Source: Spirodela intermedia (lineage: Eukaryota > Streptophyta > Magnoliopsida > Alismatales > Araceae). From it: a stretch of DNA of 64,000 nucleotides. The first letter of the stretch is position 1. Each line of letters begins with the position of its first letter. Below the pieces are notes generated by a model that was not told where the DNA came from, did not search any database, and saw nothing but the letters and a program-made list of their open reading frames with translations. Of the stretch, positions 1 to 12,700 are shown one piece after another. Location of the stretch: positions 2,011,037 through 2,075,036 of the forward strand of contig LR746274.1 of assembly GCA_902729315.2 (NCBI GenBank). Reading direction: 5' to 3'. A program made the translations under genes and the position numbers.

Positions 1-149
1 TCAGTCAATGAGCCATTTTCCAACAAGGCACTTGTGGGGCCCCACATAGTATGAGTCTTTCCACTGCCAGTCTGCATAGATCCAATCGTTATTGAAACAA
101 AAGGAGCCGTGGGGGGGTGGGGAGGTTGTATCTCTATACATATATGTAC

Positions 150-182
<33 letters not shown>

Positions 183-183
183 T

Positions 184-260
<77 letters not shown>

Positions 261-1010
261 CCACGTCTGTAAGTGAAAAGGTACCTGTCCGTACGCAAAA
301 ATGGAGCTATTGAATCCAGCCAAACAATTTTCCACTAGTGGGAGCCCCACGAGTTGGAATATATCCCCCTGATGGTGAATTCAAAGTCATAAGTCATAGA
401 GCATTTTAAAACGTTTCGGGTGTAAAATTCATAGCCTCCTGGGAGTACCACCTGCGTGGATCTGGCATCAGCCACAGCATCGAAAGTGAAGGTATGATCG
501 ATTATAGAAATGGAATTAGCGGACATCTTTTGCACAATCTGGTTCCCTTCCTCCTCCTCCTTCGGCGGCCGCATTCGCACAATTATCTTCATAATAAAAA
601 AGATGAGTCCACTGCATTCATCCCTCGAGGATTTAAAACTACAAGGCGCCACTCTTCTTTTCCATTCCAGAAGATGAGAATACCTGCACTCCAGAATCCA
701 AGACGGTGGCAGCCGGCGCCCCATTCCCAGGCGTGTTCTCTAAGTTCAGCTTCTTCTTCTTGAAAGGCGTCTCGCTGGGATTAGGTGGGGGCCTGGGAGG
801 CAGGGGGCTACGGCCTGCAGGAGCCGGTGGAGCTCTGCCTGGCACTGATGGCGCCCGTAATGAACAATTCTCCGACAACGGCCAACAGGGGAGAGGATCA
901 ACATTCTCCTTCTGCCCGCGGGACGACGGTCTTTTCTTCTTGTGAGAATTTGGCGTCAGAGAAACCGCCTGCGTCACCTTCCCCCCCTTCCCACGGAAGA
1001 AGGCCTTCAT
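1..1010 (-). CDS. KIN12: Kinesin-12 (PAKRP1/POK-type) motor protein, 5' part, cut by window edge
   Basis: Plus-end microtubule motor of the plant kinesin-12 class. Characterised members act at the phragmoplast or division site during cytokinesis. Four exons read on the minus strand: 684..1010, 452..586, 285..368 and 1..71 (continuing off the window), all with GT-AG borders and preserved frame. Exon 1 (109 residues) is a basic, proline-rich head (KENVDPLP, then [12 protein letters not shown]) ending DSGVQ. Exon 2 gives the first motor strand IIVRMRPP and [13 protein letters not shown]. Exon 3 gives [18 protein letters not shown] and IFAYGQ. Exon 4 opens with [12 protein letters not shown], so the P-loop GQTGSGKT (about residues 181-188) straddles intron 3. 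The order and wording match kinesin-12 motors closely. The start at 1010 is the first ATG of the long open frame. Divergent from the CSLC gene. About 206 residues are visible; the rest of the motor and the coiled-coil stalk lie outside. Confidence 0.9.
72..284 (-). repeat. Intron 3 of the kinesin gene, largely microsatellite
   Basis: This 213-bp intron contains a (TATG)n tract at about 153-183 and an uninterrupted 72-bp (GA)n tract at 186-257; on the coding strand these are CT and CATA repeats. It lies inside the P-loop coding sequence. Splice borders are clear: donor GTAC at 284-281 and acceptor CAG just before 71. Confidence 0.9.
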
Positions 1011-1748
1011 CGCAGGTGCTAGACCAGACGACAGTGAATCACAGCCTAGAAGAGCCCCAAAACCCTAGAAAATGGGCCTCCCGTGAGAGAGACGAGGGAA
1101 GAAGGGAGGGGGGAGGGGGGGTGTCGAAGAGAGGGTAAAGGGAAAGGTAGCCGTTAGAATCTGGGGGGTGAAGCGGGGACTTTTCTCCTGTTCTGCCATT
1201 TGAATTTTCGTGTACGTTTCCCCGCGGGACAGGATACTCCGCGGGTTATATGCCTCGTGCCTCGCAGATGAGACAAATCAATGCGCCGACAGCCATCACC
1301 ATCAGCCATCAGCTGGACCATTCTCCAAGGATCGCGGGCCACTGGAAATATTAAAAAAATCTTTTTACTGAGAATATTTGTCTGGGCAGCCCCCCCTGCC
1401 GATTTGCACCGGCCCGTTCGTTCCTTCGACTCGCCCGAGTCACGGGCGACTCATCGAAACTCGCCGCGTGTTAAGAATTTATTCATTTATTTATTATGAC
1501 TCGTTATGCCCATACACCTTCGTCTTCGAATTGATTGCTAAAAATGACGCGGCGGCGATTCTCCTCGGCTCTCCCGCAAAACCAGGCCTCGAGCTACGAA
1601 ATTTAGACTCTGCTCCGGCCGAAGGGGGAGGAGAGGGGGCGGGGTCGCCGTCCCTCCTCGGTTGCGAAGTGGAGAGCAGTGCGGTGGCGGATCGAGCTCC
1701 ATTTCGGCCTCTCACGGGTCTGCCGCCGCAGATCCCGCCGGCAGGCAC
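1011..1748. promoter_or_regulatory. Shared divergent promoter region, kinesin-12 / CSLC
   Basis: The 738 bp between the two start codons contain no supportable gene. Close to the kinesin start lie a telo-box-like AAACCCTAG (about 1060-1068) and a site II element TGGGCC (1073-1078), an arrangement typical of plant genes expressed in dividing cells. The half nearer CSLC is CT- and GC-rich and is probably its 5' UTR. No convincing TATA box was seen for either gene. Confidence 0.55.
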
Positions 1749-4700
1749 ATGTCTTCTCGGTCCCCCAATTACGAGTTTCAGGAATGGTGGAACCGCCAGA
1801 GGGAGCGCAACCTCCACAGCGCATTTCAGCTGGACCAGGCGGCGAGCCAGGAAGGCGGGTGGAGTGCCGTGGAGATCGGCGGCAGGTCGCGGCCGCCGTC
1901 CCCGCCGTCGACGTCCTCGCCGGCGGCGGCGGCGGCGGGATCCGGCAAGGGACGGGGACGCAGCGCGCGGCAGTTGTCGTGGCTGTGTCGGATACGTTTT
2001 AACCAATCGGCGGCGGTCCTTGTCGGCCTCCCCTTTTGGCTCCTGGGGCTCCTTGTCACTGCCAACCGCCGGATCTCGTCGTCCCCGTCGGATGGATCCT
2101 CCCGGCTCTATCGCGTTATCCGGTTCTTCCTTGTTCTTGCGGTGGTTCTCCTTGTTCTGGAGGTGGCCGCCTACTTTAAAGGGTGGCACTTCATGCCGCC
2201 GACGCACGCCGAAGCTGTAGAGGCGCTGGAGATGCTGTACGCTCACTGGCTTTACGTGCGGGCCAATTATCTCGCCCCGCCTGTGCAGGTCCTCGCGAAC
2301 GTGTGTATTGTTATGTTCATGGTGCAATCCGTCGACCGGCTGGTGCTGGTCCTCGGGTGCTTCTGGATCAAGTTCCGGCGCCTGCGTCCGGTGGCAGCAG
2401 TGGGATTCGGTGGGGAGGCCGACGCGGAAAATGGCGGCGTGGATGAATACCCGATGGTGCTGCTGCAGATCCCAATGTGCAATGAGAGGGAGGTAAGAAG
2501 AAGACGTAGGCCTTTCTTTGGATCCTATTTCTCGACACAATTGTGGCTTCTCTCCTTTCCTTTTCTTTTCTACTTGAACTTTCTTATCCGACATATGTTT
2601 TTGCCTTTTCTCTCGGATATTGTTTACACTGAAGTTATGGTTTCTATTTGGGGACGTTGCACCAAAGAGACAGAGACAAGTGTCTTCATGCGGATTTTTT
2701 CTTTTATGTAACACAAACTGCGGAGACTTGCATAATTATCTTTAATGAGGGATGAACATTGTTTCCAAAAACAGAATGCATAAGAAATGCAAGGGTGATG
2801 ACGGGCAGGCTCTCTGGATCAAATTAATATTTGAGAATATGCGCTGTAATATGCTTTCAGTAGAATGAGATATAGTTCTACAGAACTGCTGGACGTTGTT
2901 AGAGGAAGAATGGTACTGTGATTCATATATAATTATTGATTTATGATGTTTACGCCTTGATCGGGTATGCTGACCATTAGACAGAGAGTGTGATTCCGTC
3001 ACCCTTCATAATAGGAAGCTTTGACGGGGGGAGAGGGTTATGCCTTGGTAGGCTGTAGGCCTTGAGGATCTTCTAGGGCCATGAAAATGTCGTTGAAACC
3101 CTCACAGATCTTGGAGGAGACTTTTATTTTGAGAATTTAGCCTCCATTGGCTGCTGGCCAAGGATTCTGAGGCTCAATGTTTCGAAAAACAGTTTGAAAT
3201 GCTTGTTTTGATCCTTTTCAATTGCTTCCTTGTTGGCTTAGTGTTTGACCTCAGCCGAGGGGAGTTGCCCGTCAAAAGTCTGTGCTTTGGCTTTGGCCTT
3301 TAGAAACAAGTGCTTCACCTAACACTCAAACCAATTCAATGGGATTGTTTGCTTTAGGAATCAAGTTCAGCCATTCTTCTCTAAGGAAATGTGGCTATGG
3401 TCATTGAATTGTTAGAATTTCCAGACTCAGAAAAATTTAGACTCATGGACTATAGTTCTGGGGCTTTTCAAGCACAATGTTGGAGCCCTATAAATAGGGA
3501 AATTCAGAGATCGAAGATGGTGGTTTAGAGGGCCGACGAAGAAGATGGTGATAGAAGAATGCACAAAGTAGCCATAAGTTTTTAGAGCTTTGAAGGATAG
3601 TACACCCACGAGTCAGGGGAAATATGATTACAGAAAAAAAAGATGCCAAATAGAGAGGCTTAATGTTTTTTCATTCATGATTCATCATATCTTCTATCAA
3701 ATTTGTGCTCCTAACCTGATGTCCATTTGGCCTAATTTTTTTAATTAAAAAGCTCCATTAATCTCCATAATCAAGCACATTTTCACTGATTTTAAGCAGT
3801 CCTCTTCGTTCTCGAAAGATTCTTCAGATTCTCCGTGGGCATTAATTTTGGGATCTGCAGGTCTATCGGCAATCTATAGCAGCAATCTGCGTCCAGGATT
3901 GGCCAAGGGAGAGGATGCTTGTCCAGGTCCTAGATGACTCTGACGACATGGATGTACAGAACCTTGTAAAGGCTGAAGTACAGAAGTGGCAACAGAAAGG
4001 TGTGAGGATCTTGTACAGGCATCGGCTCATCCGAACGGGCTACAAGGCAGGGAACTTGAAATCTGCCATGAGTTGCGACTACATCAAGGACTACGAGTTT
4101 GTTGCCATCTTTGATGCAGATTTTCAGCCTGCACCCGATTTTCTCAAGAAAACAGTCCCCCATTTCATGGTATTCTTCTATCCAACTGAAGAGGAAGTAG
4201 CTCATTTTTTCCTTTTGTGATGATGAAATGCACAGATTAGGAGGATGAACACAAGTAGTTTCGGATTCATGAATAAATATTTCAACTAAATCTGGGACTT
4301 TTAATCTGTGTATTTCATTAGCCAAAATATTATTGTTCGTCTCCCCCCCAAAAAAAATCATTACCATCATTAAAGAAGTAACTATACTTTCTTTTGTCAT
4401 AATAGGAAAAAAAGTCCCACATTCTTTTCAAATATGTATTCTTGAGAACCAAAATACTTAATTACCGCATTCTTCTATCCTCTTAAAGAAGAGGCAACTC
4501 ATATTTCTCTTTTGCAATAATCGAGAGAGAAGTGTCAGATGTAATTTGAAAATTTTCTATGCAATCCTCCAACGAAAGTAATTACGGACATCAGTGTTCA
4601 TCCAGTCAGTCTGTGCGATTTACCCTATATTTTTCTACATCCTTGGTCGGCAAGGTTGTTTATTTTGGCTTGCAGAACCCCCAATCATCCAAGTGTTAGC

Positions 4701-5993
4701 ATTACTACTCCTCACATCAAGCTCCCTGGTATGCAGGGCAACGACGATCTGGGACTGGTCCAGGCTCGGTGGGCTTTCGTGAACAAGGACGAGAATCTGC
4801 TCACAAGATTGCAGAACATAAACTTATCTTTCCATTTCGAGGTCGAGCAGCAGGTGAACGGCATCTTCATCAACTTCTTCGGCTTCAACGGGACGGCAGG
4901 CGTGTGGCGGATCAAGGCTCTCGAGCAGTCAGGGGGCTGGTTGGAGAGAACCACCGTGGAGGACATGGATATCGCCGTCCGGGCCCACCTCGCCGGATGG
5001 AAGTTCATCTACCTGAACGACGTGAAGGTTTGACCGGCCAGCCTCCACCGTCCTCTACCTTAAACGGTACTCGACGATGACCCACAAACTCCTGTCGATT
5101 GTTCTTGATCTGCAGTGCCTCTGCGAGCTCCCCGAGTCCTACGAAGCCTACAAGAAGCAGCAGCACCGCTGGCACTCCGGCCCCATGCAGCTATTCCGCC
5201 TCTGCTTCGTCGACATCCTCCGCTCCAAGGTGCATAAATATACCTATTTATGTATATATATCGCCATGGTTTTTTATTATAGTTGGCTGATAATGATGAT
5301 TCTCTATAGTGCTAATTTTATTTTATTTTATTTCTCTCTCGACGCATCTCCCCCGGACCTGTCCTGCAGGTGAGCTTCTTGAAGAAGATGAACCTGATAT
5401 TCCTCTTCTTCCTGCTGCGGAAGCTGGTGCTCCCTTTCTACTCCTTCACCCTCTTCTGCATCATCCTCCCGACAACCATGTTCCTCCCCGAAGCCCACCT
5501 CCCCGCCTGGGTCGTCTGCTACGTGCCCGGCATCATGTCCTTGGTCAGCGTCCTCCCCTCCCCGCAGTCCTTCCCCTTCATCGTCCCCTACCTGCTCTTC
5601 GAGAACACCATGTCCGTCACCAAGTTCAACGCCATGGTCTCCGGTCTCTTCAAGCTCGGCAGCTCCTACGAGTGGATCGTCACCAAAAAGCTGGGCAGAT
5701 CCTCGGAGCCCGATCTGGTCGCCTTCGTGGAGAAGGAGCAGCAGCAGCAGGCTCTGCACAGGGCCGCCTCTGAGTCGGAGCTGAAGGGGCTGGAGATGAT
5801 GATGGGGAAGAAGAAGGAGAAGAAGAGGAGGAACCGGATGTACAGGAAGGAGATGGCGCTGTCGTTGCTGCTGCTCACGGCGGCGGCGAGGAGCTTGCTG
5901 GCGGCGCAGGGAATCCACTTTTATTTTCTGCTCTTCCAGGGGGTCGCCTTCCTCGCAGTCGGACTGGACCTCATCGGAGAGCAGGTGAGCTGA
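1749..5993 (+). CDS. CSLC: Cellulose synthase-like C, xyloglucan backbone beta-1,4-glucan synthase
   Basis: Golgi membrane glycosyltransferase (family GT2) that makes the beta-1,4-glucan backbone of xyloglucan. Exons: 1749..2492, 3861..4169, 4737..5027, 5116..5229, 5370..5993; total 2082 nt, 693 residues, the usual CSLC length. The start [14 protein letters not shown] was chosen as the first ATG before family-like sequence. Two N-terminal hydrophobic segments lie near residues 87-105 and 125-143. Catalytic motifs are DDSDD (273-277), DAD (333-335), TVED (424-427) and QQHRW (463-467). Exon 5 encodes the C-terminal membrane helices and a lysine-rich cytosolic loop ([10 protein letters not shown]). 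All introns are phase 0. Minor oddities: exon 2 ends PHFM, where the family usually has a lysine, and exon 4 starts CLCELPES. The membership call is firm; which CSLC subgroup is not resolved. Confidence 0.95.
4170..4736 (+). repeat. CSLC intron 2 with an imperfect internal duplication
   Basis: Sequence just after the exon 2 donor (about 4167-4235: CATGGTATTCTTCTATCC, then GAAGAGG and CTCATTTTT) recurs imperfectly at about 4463-4530 (GCATTCTTCTATCC, then GAAGAGG and CTCATATTT). The second copy has lost the GT donor. Confidence 0.5.
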
Positions 5994-6140
5994 CCGACGA
6001 GCGGAAATAACCAGCGCCCTTAAGGGCCCTCCCTTTGAAAGCTCATTCTGCAGGAGCAAGCAAGAGAGGGCTTTCCAGAGAGATAGAGAGACGACCCCCG
6101 TGGAGGCTCCATTGAAGGTGGGGCACCGTTTATTTTTTGG

Positions 6141-6186
<46 letters not shown>

Positions 6187-6794
6187 GTATTAATTAATTT
6201 GATATGCTAGAGCGGCGATTCTTTCAGGTGCTTCCTGCGTTCTCTCATTCACGGAGTCATTGCCTCACGATTAGAGAGAGAGAGAGAGAGATGTCGCGTA
6301 GTTATCCTAGAACTCTCTTCACATTTGGAATGGACATGAGGTCATAAACAATAAAAGATAGTTTTCTTCGTACTTTTTACGTCAATTATTGATTTACCCG
6401 CTAAAATCATTTTTTTAAGTTAACTAATTAATTTGACGATTTTATTTATTTTCTACGAAAACCCACTTTTCAAAGCGTACTGGGAAATTTTCACGTGAAG
6501 AAAATGTATTTTAAAAATACTAAAATTCCGAGTTTTCTGATGGCGAGTCCGAGTGAACGATTCCGGATCAGGCTTAGCCGATCCGACCCGTTTCTTAGGT
6601 GCATTCCTTTTCAGAAAAGCGCGAGTATAACCAGGCGTTTCCTGGTATTCCTCGTGCACAAGTTTCCGATTGATCGTGAAGCGGGGAGAGTTGGGCCGGC
6701 TGGAGGGTTCACCATAGCTTGAGGCGCGGGGCTTACCGCCCGAGCCACTGTCGGCAGTACCTTCGGCCTTGACTGCAACGTTGATTGTCCTGTA
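5994..6794. other. Intergenic CSLC-TOP3B with CT microsatellite
   Basis: Holds the CSLC 3' end, a (CT)n tract at 6143-6183, a shorter GA tract near 6273-6290, an AT-rich stretch, and the TOP3B upstream region. One site II motif TGGGCC lies at 6692-6697, about 100 bp before the TOP3B start. Open frames here on the minus strand (6453-6935) look random. Confidence 0.6.
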
Positions 6795-9700
6795 ATGGCG
6801 CCGAGGGTGTTGATGGTGAGAACTCGGCCGCTTCTTCCTTTCGGTCTCTGCTGTCGCCTTCTCATCCTTTGCCTTTTTTTCTTGTCTTTTGTCGCAGGTC
6901 GCGGAGAAGCCCAGCATCGCGCTTTCTGTGGCCACTGTCCTCTCCGGCGGTCGTGTATGCTTCTGTCACTGTCGTCGTGTTGTCTAGTTGTGGTTGATAC
7001 AACCTTAGTTCATTTTACGCTGGATGCATATAAGAGAAAATGGTTCACCGGTGCTGAAATCCGATATGAATTCCCGACGGATACAGAGAAGAACGACAGG
7101 TGACAACTACTAGTGAAAGCTTGGTTGCACCCGACGCTCATATGATAAGACCCGTAGGAGAACGGTATCAATGGGGTGATTCACCAGGAGGATGTTGGTA
7201 GCAAGATACTTTTATTATCATGAACTCAGGACCTCTGAGGAGATGTGTTCTAGTTATATTCTATCTACTGCTCAGGCCCAGATGGTTGAAATCGTTTTAA
7301 GAGCCTCTCTAATTTGGTGAATGAGTGTTATTGAGTTGAAAGGGTTTCCTGAAAGATTAGACAGCAAACGCTGGTGTCAGTGGTGTTAATTGGTACTGTA
7401 ATCAATTAAGATGGTAACTAGGGAGTACAACGCCTTATGAAATGTTTCTAAAAATGTTTTTTCTGGTAATTTTTACTTGATTGATAGTGTTTTAATCATG
7501 TAAACTCATGGCTTGGTTTTAGAAGCACAATTTGACGGAGTGCCCAATATTTCGGTCTAGTTTATTCAGACCCAACTGGCAGGAAATCCTCAAATATCAC
7601 CTCAGACAGTATTTGTATGGATAAAGCGTTGGGAAAACAAAGTTTTCTCAGAAATGTGAACTTTCTGTGCAGTGGACAATAAAATTGTTGACTAATGATA
7701 AAACGGAATGAAAACTTTTGATCCTGTTATTTTTGTCTGTATTTAATTCTAAAGTATACTGTATTTTATGACACAGGCCTCGTCACTAATTGGTTTCTCA
7801 TATTTCTAACCGCACTAGATATATTCTTTGGGACAAATGTTTACAATCATTAAATAAATTATTCTGAAAAAAGGACCTTGGTTACAGTCTACATAAATGA
7901 GAATTCTAAAATCTCACAGATGTCCACGAGGAGAGGGAGTACTGACGTCCACGAGTTTGATGGGGTGTTCCTGGGACATTGTGCACAGTATAAGGTGACA
8001 TCCGTCATTGGGCACGTTTTCAGGTATTTTGTTTTATGACACTAGACAGTTTCACTTTTTGCGGTGTTCTTTCTTATGGCTTACTTGTTTAATGTGAGCT
8101 TATCTTCCATCATTATGAAGCTTCGTTCCATAGATGTTGGGGTGGTTTATGACTCGGAAGACATGAACAAGAAGAAACCTAGTTTCAACACATTTTTTTC
8201 TTGCTATAAACCTGTTGTCGATCCCTCATTTGGTGGACAGGTCTGGACAGGACATTGAGTTCGTATAGCTGTTGTAATATCCATCGGCTTTAAGTATTTA
8301 ATCTAAAGAAGATGTGAAAACCATTAAAGCACAGTTTGAATGAAGACTTAGATATATCTAGGGTAATGATGGCCAAAATGGGTGTAAAGGAGAGGATATA
8401 GGAGATCCAATTGCGAATATTTCCTTTTTCTCACAAAATATGTTATCGTTGTGAATAACCATTGTGAAGATGCAGAGTTAACAATGAAGATTGGGGTATT
8501 GCTTAAGAAGCTCTCTATACTTTGTTTTTTTCTTTTTAGTGTTGTTTCAGATAACCATGTGATGCCCAAATTTAGCAATTCCTATGGATCAGGGAGCCTT
8601 CTTGAAGAAAATTTGATTTCATAATTCAAAGGAGGTCTGTAAAACTTTTATTAGGCGTTCCAGAGTTCCAAGTGCTTGTCTGGACGATTTCAGGTGGAGA
8701 TGATGACAATTTGCGATTTGTCCATACAGTTCGCCTCTTGCAAATGTTTAAAGGCAACTATATCATTTGTGGTTCTACATATCACATAAGCATGACAACA
8801 TCATTAGTAATGCTGCTTTTATGCAAGGCAGATGGGACTGCAGAGGTGGTAAATTCCTATCCATGAGTCCCTCATGCTGCATTGTCATTTTTGGAAGACT
8901 TACAGAAAGCTTCGTTCCATTGCAAATTTCAGATGTAGCATAGACAACAGAATAACATGGTGCTGTACTTTGATCCGAATATCACTCTGAATCGATGTGA
9001 TGCATCAATTCTTGTTTGGGTATCAATACCGATGAAAACAGACTGGATGTGCAGCAGTTTTACTGAGGTCAGATGGATTTATTAATGATAATGAGGCAAC
9101 CATGGACAGCTGTCTTGAAGGGGGGATCACTATATTGTTTCTATGGACGAGATAAATATATTTACCAGATATGACCAGTTATGGGGATGATGGATAACAG
9201 CTGTAATTTGAACTTCAGAAATTGAAATTTCTTAGATTGTCAGTCTACCTTAGTTTCTGCCGAAAAATAACAGTGAAAGATATCAGGATGATTGAAGAAT
9301 ATGGAGATAAAACTGAAAAGGGTATGTCGTGGTCAATTATTTTTTTATAATCTACCAAGCAGTTTGATGCAGAGTTTACTGTTAGAACTTCGTTAGGGTA
9401 ATCAAAACTTCTAGTGGAATGATGTCTAATGAAGTCTTATATCATAATTAGTTGCATATTCTATGTTCTGCAAAGGAAGATCACATGCTATCTTTCCTCT
9501 TCTGGAATGTTTATTATGTGGCGTGGAATGTTTTACTTCCCAGATTTCAGGTTTGGATCGGCAGATGGATTGTTTATTATCTTTCACAGAGATAGAACTA
9601 TCTCTGTCCCTCTCCCTCTTCAACTGACTGACAGTCGATCTTATTATTGACAACGATGTATGTCATTTTGTGTGAGAGGGACAACACAAGAAATCAATGG

Positions 9701-12700
9701 AATTTTGGAGATTTAACCTACACTGGGGATAGTAGTTGAATGGTTTCAATGATTAAGACCGAAATAAAAAGAAAGTGTTGTTTAGCTCGACTCTTACTAC
9801 AAATATATGACATGTTGGTTGGGCTTCCTTTTCTGTCTATTAAAGGTGAATCCTTCCTTTATAAAGACGACAATGGGATCTTTATGGAAAAAAGGCCCAA
9901 ATTCTCATCTTACGAATGTAGCTACAAAAGCCCGATGACCATGTCCTCTTTACATATCTGACAAAAAGAGGACAATTGTGCAGGGTGTTTATGTACGTGG
10001 TGCCAAATCCCTCCTAAAAGAATTCAATCTATAGAAGAAATTCCCTATTTATATGTTATTAATAAAACTTACGGACATATGGGCTATATGTTCTCCACAA
10101 GCAGCCAATGCAAATCTTTTGCCTTCAGAACTTGGATGGTGTTTGTGGTAAATTGCCCTTGCTTTGAGGATTTAAGGAGAAAAACTGTCAAGATAAGTTC
10201 TCCGAAATATCACGGACGATCTGCTACCGGATTTTGATGATGAAAATGGAGCGATTTTGTGGATGATTAAGTTCTGTGTGTGATTCGGACATGTGTTATG
10301 CCTGTTTTTTTTTATGCTTATATACTTTACAAACAAACACCGTCTTCAACTCGGATGCTCCTGTGGATTTTCTTATTTTTCCGTTATATGCTCATCTGCA
10401 GTGTAGACTTTCCTCCTAAATATCAAAACTGGGATGTGACAGATCCTATAGATCTTTTTGAGGCCCCAGTTCTGAAATCGGAAGCGAATCCCAAGGTGCC
10501 GTTTCTTATCCTGTACAAGCTTTGACTTCCTGCTCATTTCTCTTGCTTTTTTTTTCTTATTTTTACCAGCATATCAAATTTTGTTTACCTATTGTGAATT
10601 GAAATAATTATTCATCGCTAATGCATATGGCTTTTTTAGAAAATTTGGTCCTTGCTACTCGTTTTTCTACATTTTATTCTTCGACTATTAGTTGACGTGA
10701 ATTAAATAAAATATCAATTGCGTTGATTGCATGCTAGAGTTCTACTGGCAAGGCATCACCATTTCTTTTCTTCACACATGATAGGTGTTCTGCTCGAAAT
10801 ACGCCAGCTATGATTCAAATTTACTTAACTACAATGGATCACAGAGTCACCAATGCTTGGCAAAGTGTTTATCCATTTCCTAGGTTTTATTTTGCTGTCA
10901 TTAACAGCTGCGTTTTGGTTACATTCAAAGTCATTGATAAGAAACTAGTAGTTATCTTTTGGTTTATGACCATGACTCCTTCAAAGACATTTACAATGTG
11001 GTTGCGGTTGTGTGCTTCCTTCGGAATGATAGCTACCCTCCTATATGTTATATCGTGGATATCCTTTCATTTAATTAACGTTTTCAAATTGTTGTTAGTA
11101 AATTGTCTTGTTATCTGGTAACTGATTAACTGTGCGATCTTTTATGGGATTCCTGTTTATGACAGCTTTTGCAATTTCTACAATCCTTTGGTAGCATTAC
11201 GCTAGTGATAAATTTTTTAAGGTCGTTGATAGACCATGATTCATCATGCGAATACATTTGCTCAAGATTTCTGCCTCAGAAAGAAAATAATCTTATGGTG
11301 TATCTTTTCTTTAGCCAGATGACTCCGAGCATAGTAGCAATTCAGTTTTCTTCTCCATTGCTTGCTGAGACAAAACTAGATTCCCTTCTATTTGAGAACC
11401 TATGCATGATCAGTTGACAGTAGAGGATCCATCTGAGTGCATGCTGCTTGGAGCACCTTCTTAAGACCTTGGTCAAAGCTGCCTTGAGCATGTGCGGCAT
11501 GGCTAACCTTGCCCATCAGATGACTGGTTCCTAATGGATTGGAACTGCAATTAAGAGTGTAATAATGAAAGAACTGGCACCCACATGAAAGTTTGTTAAT
11601 TATCTTTCCATGAGCTGTGTGGAGTTTGTCACCGAAGGGCCTGGGACTTTTAGGAACACTAATCTAAAGGCGAAGATTAGCTTTTTCTCTATAATACGGA
11701 AAGCTCAGAATGATTGGACTAGGATGCTCAAAATGTTTCGGCAATAATTCCATTTTTTAATGATTTTTTTTCCCTGTCTAATTATTGGTGCTCATTTTTA
11801 TTCGTCTAATTGGAGTGGTAAACATTACATGCACCAATTGTGTGACATATTTGTGCATGAGAGTAGTCCCAGCTGATCAGTAGCAATGAAAACAAATCAT
11901 GCACAGTGTTTCGGAAATTGAAAATGGGGAGATATTCAATCATGTTACATGCAGAGTAGGCTCGCTCAAAAAAGTCAGAGATGAGGTCAAACTGTTGCCA
12001 TGTTTTTATTCTACTATGATGGTGCGGTTTATTTTTTTATCAGGTAAAATAAAGAGAAGAAAAACTAAAAATGGTAATTTATATGGATACTTCTGCTGAT
12101 TATAATGATGTTATGAGAGTTTGAAAGGTCGAGTTGTTATGTGAACTTCAGTGTCCAGAATCGGGTTGTTGCTGTGGGCCCAATACAACAGCGATAATTT
12201 TGTATTATGTGGTAAAAAAGTTCTATTTGCGTCTGGTAGTGGGTGGGGTGGTGGGGGTAAGGGACACTTGCCCAGTGAGACTGTAAATCCCCACCTGCTG
12301 AAGCTTAGAAGAGAGTTTGTGGAGTATGCAGTCCCTGTTCAAGAGAACAAACTGGAAAGGGTACTCCCCTTTCCCCTTCCCCTTCAACTGATTTAACCTT
12401 GCCACTTTAATAGTATTCATGCTTGATTAGTGTTAGATATTGTATATTTTTAACTGTAGTTCAATTCTCTCTAACCAAAACTCTAGTTCAATCTTCTCTA
12501 TCCTTCTCTATTTCTATTATCCAGCTTCTTTCTCCCCTCCTGCATCTTTTTGGTGTAGAGAATCTCCCTCCTTTTAAAAGAAAAGTAATTTGGTAGAGTA
12601 AATTCATATCTTTGGGGTAGCCTCAATTTTGATCTCCAATCTCAAATTGTCCGGTTGAAAAATGTTGATTTTATTTCGTGATTACTAGGAGAGGTTTTAA

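Noticed and set aside
1-264. Open frame with LSLSLSLS repeat and [10 protein letters not shown]
   Set aside because: Translation of the GA and TATG microsatellites, joined to the P-loop exon in the wrong frame.
1494-2714. 406-codon minus-strand open frame
   Set aside because: Antisense to CSLC exon 1; the plus strand has clear family homology and the minus translation is low-complexity.
4656-4736. Open frame upstream of CSLC exon 3
   Set aside because: It is intron 2 sequence; the family alignment begins exactly at the acceptor CAG before 4737.
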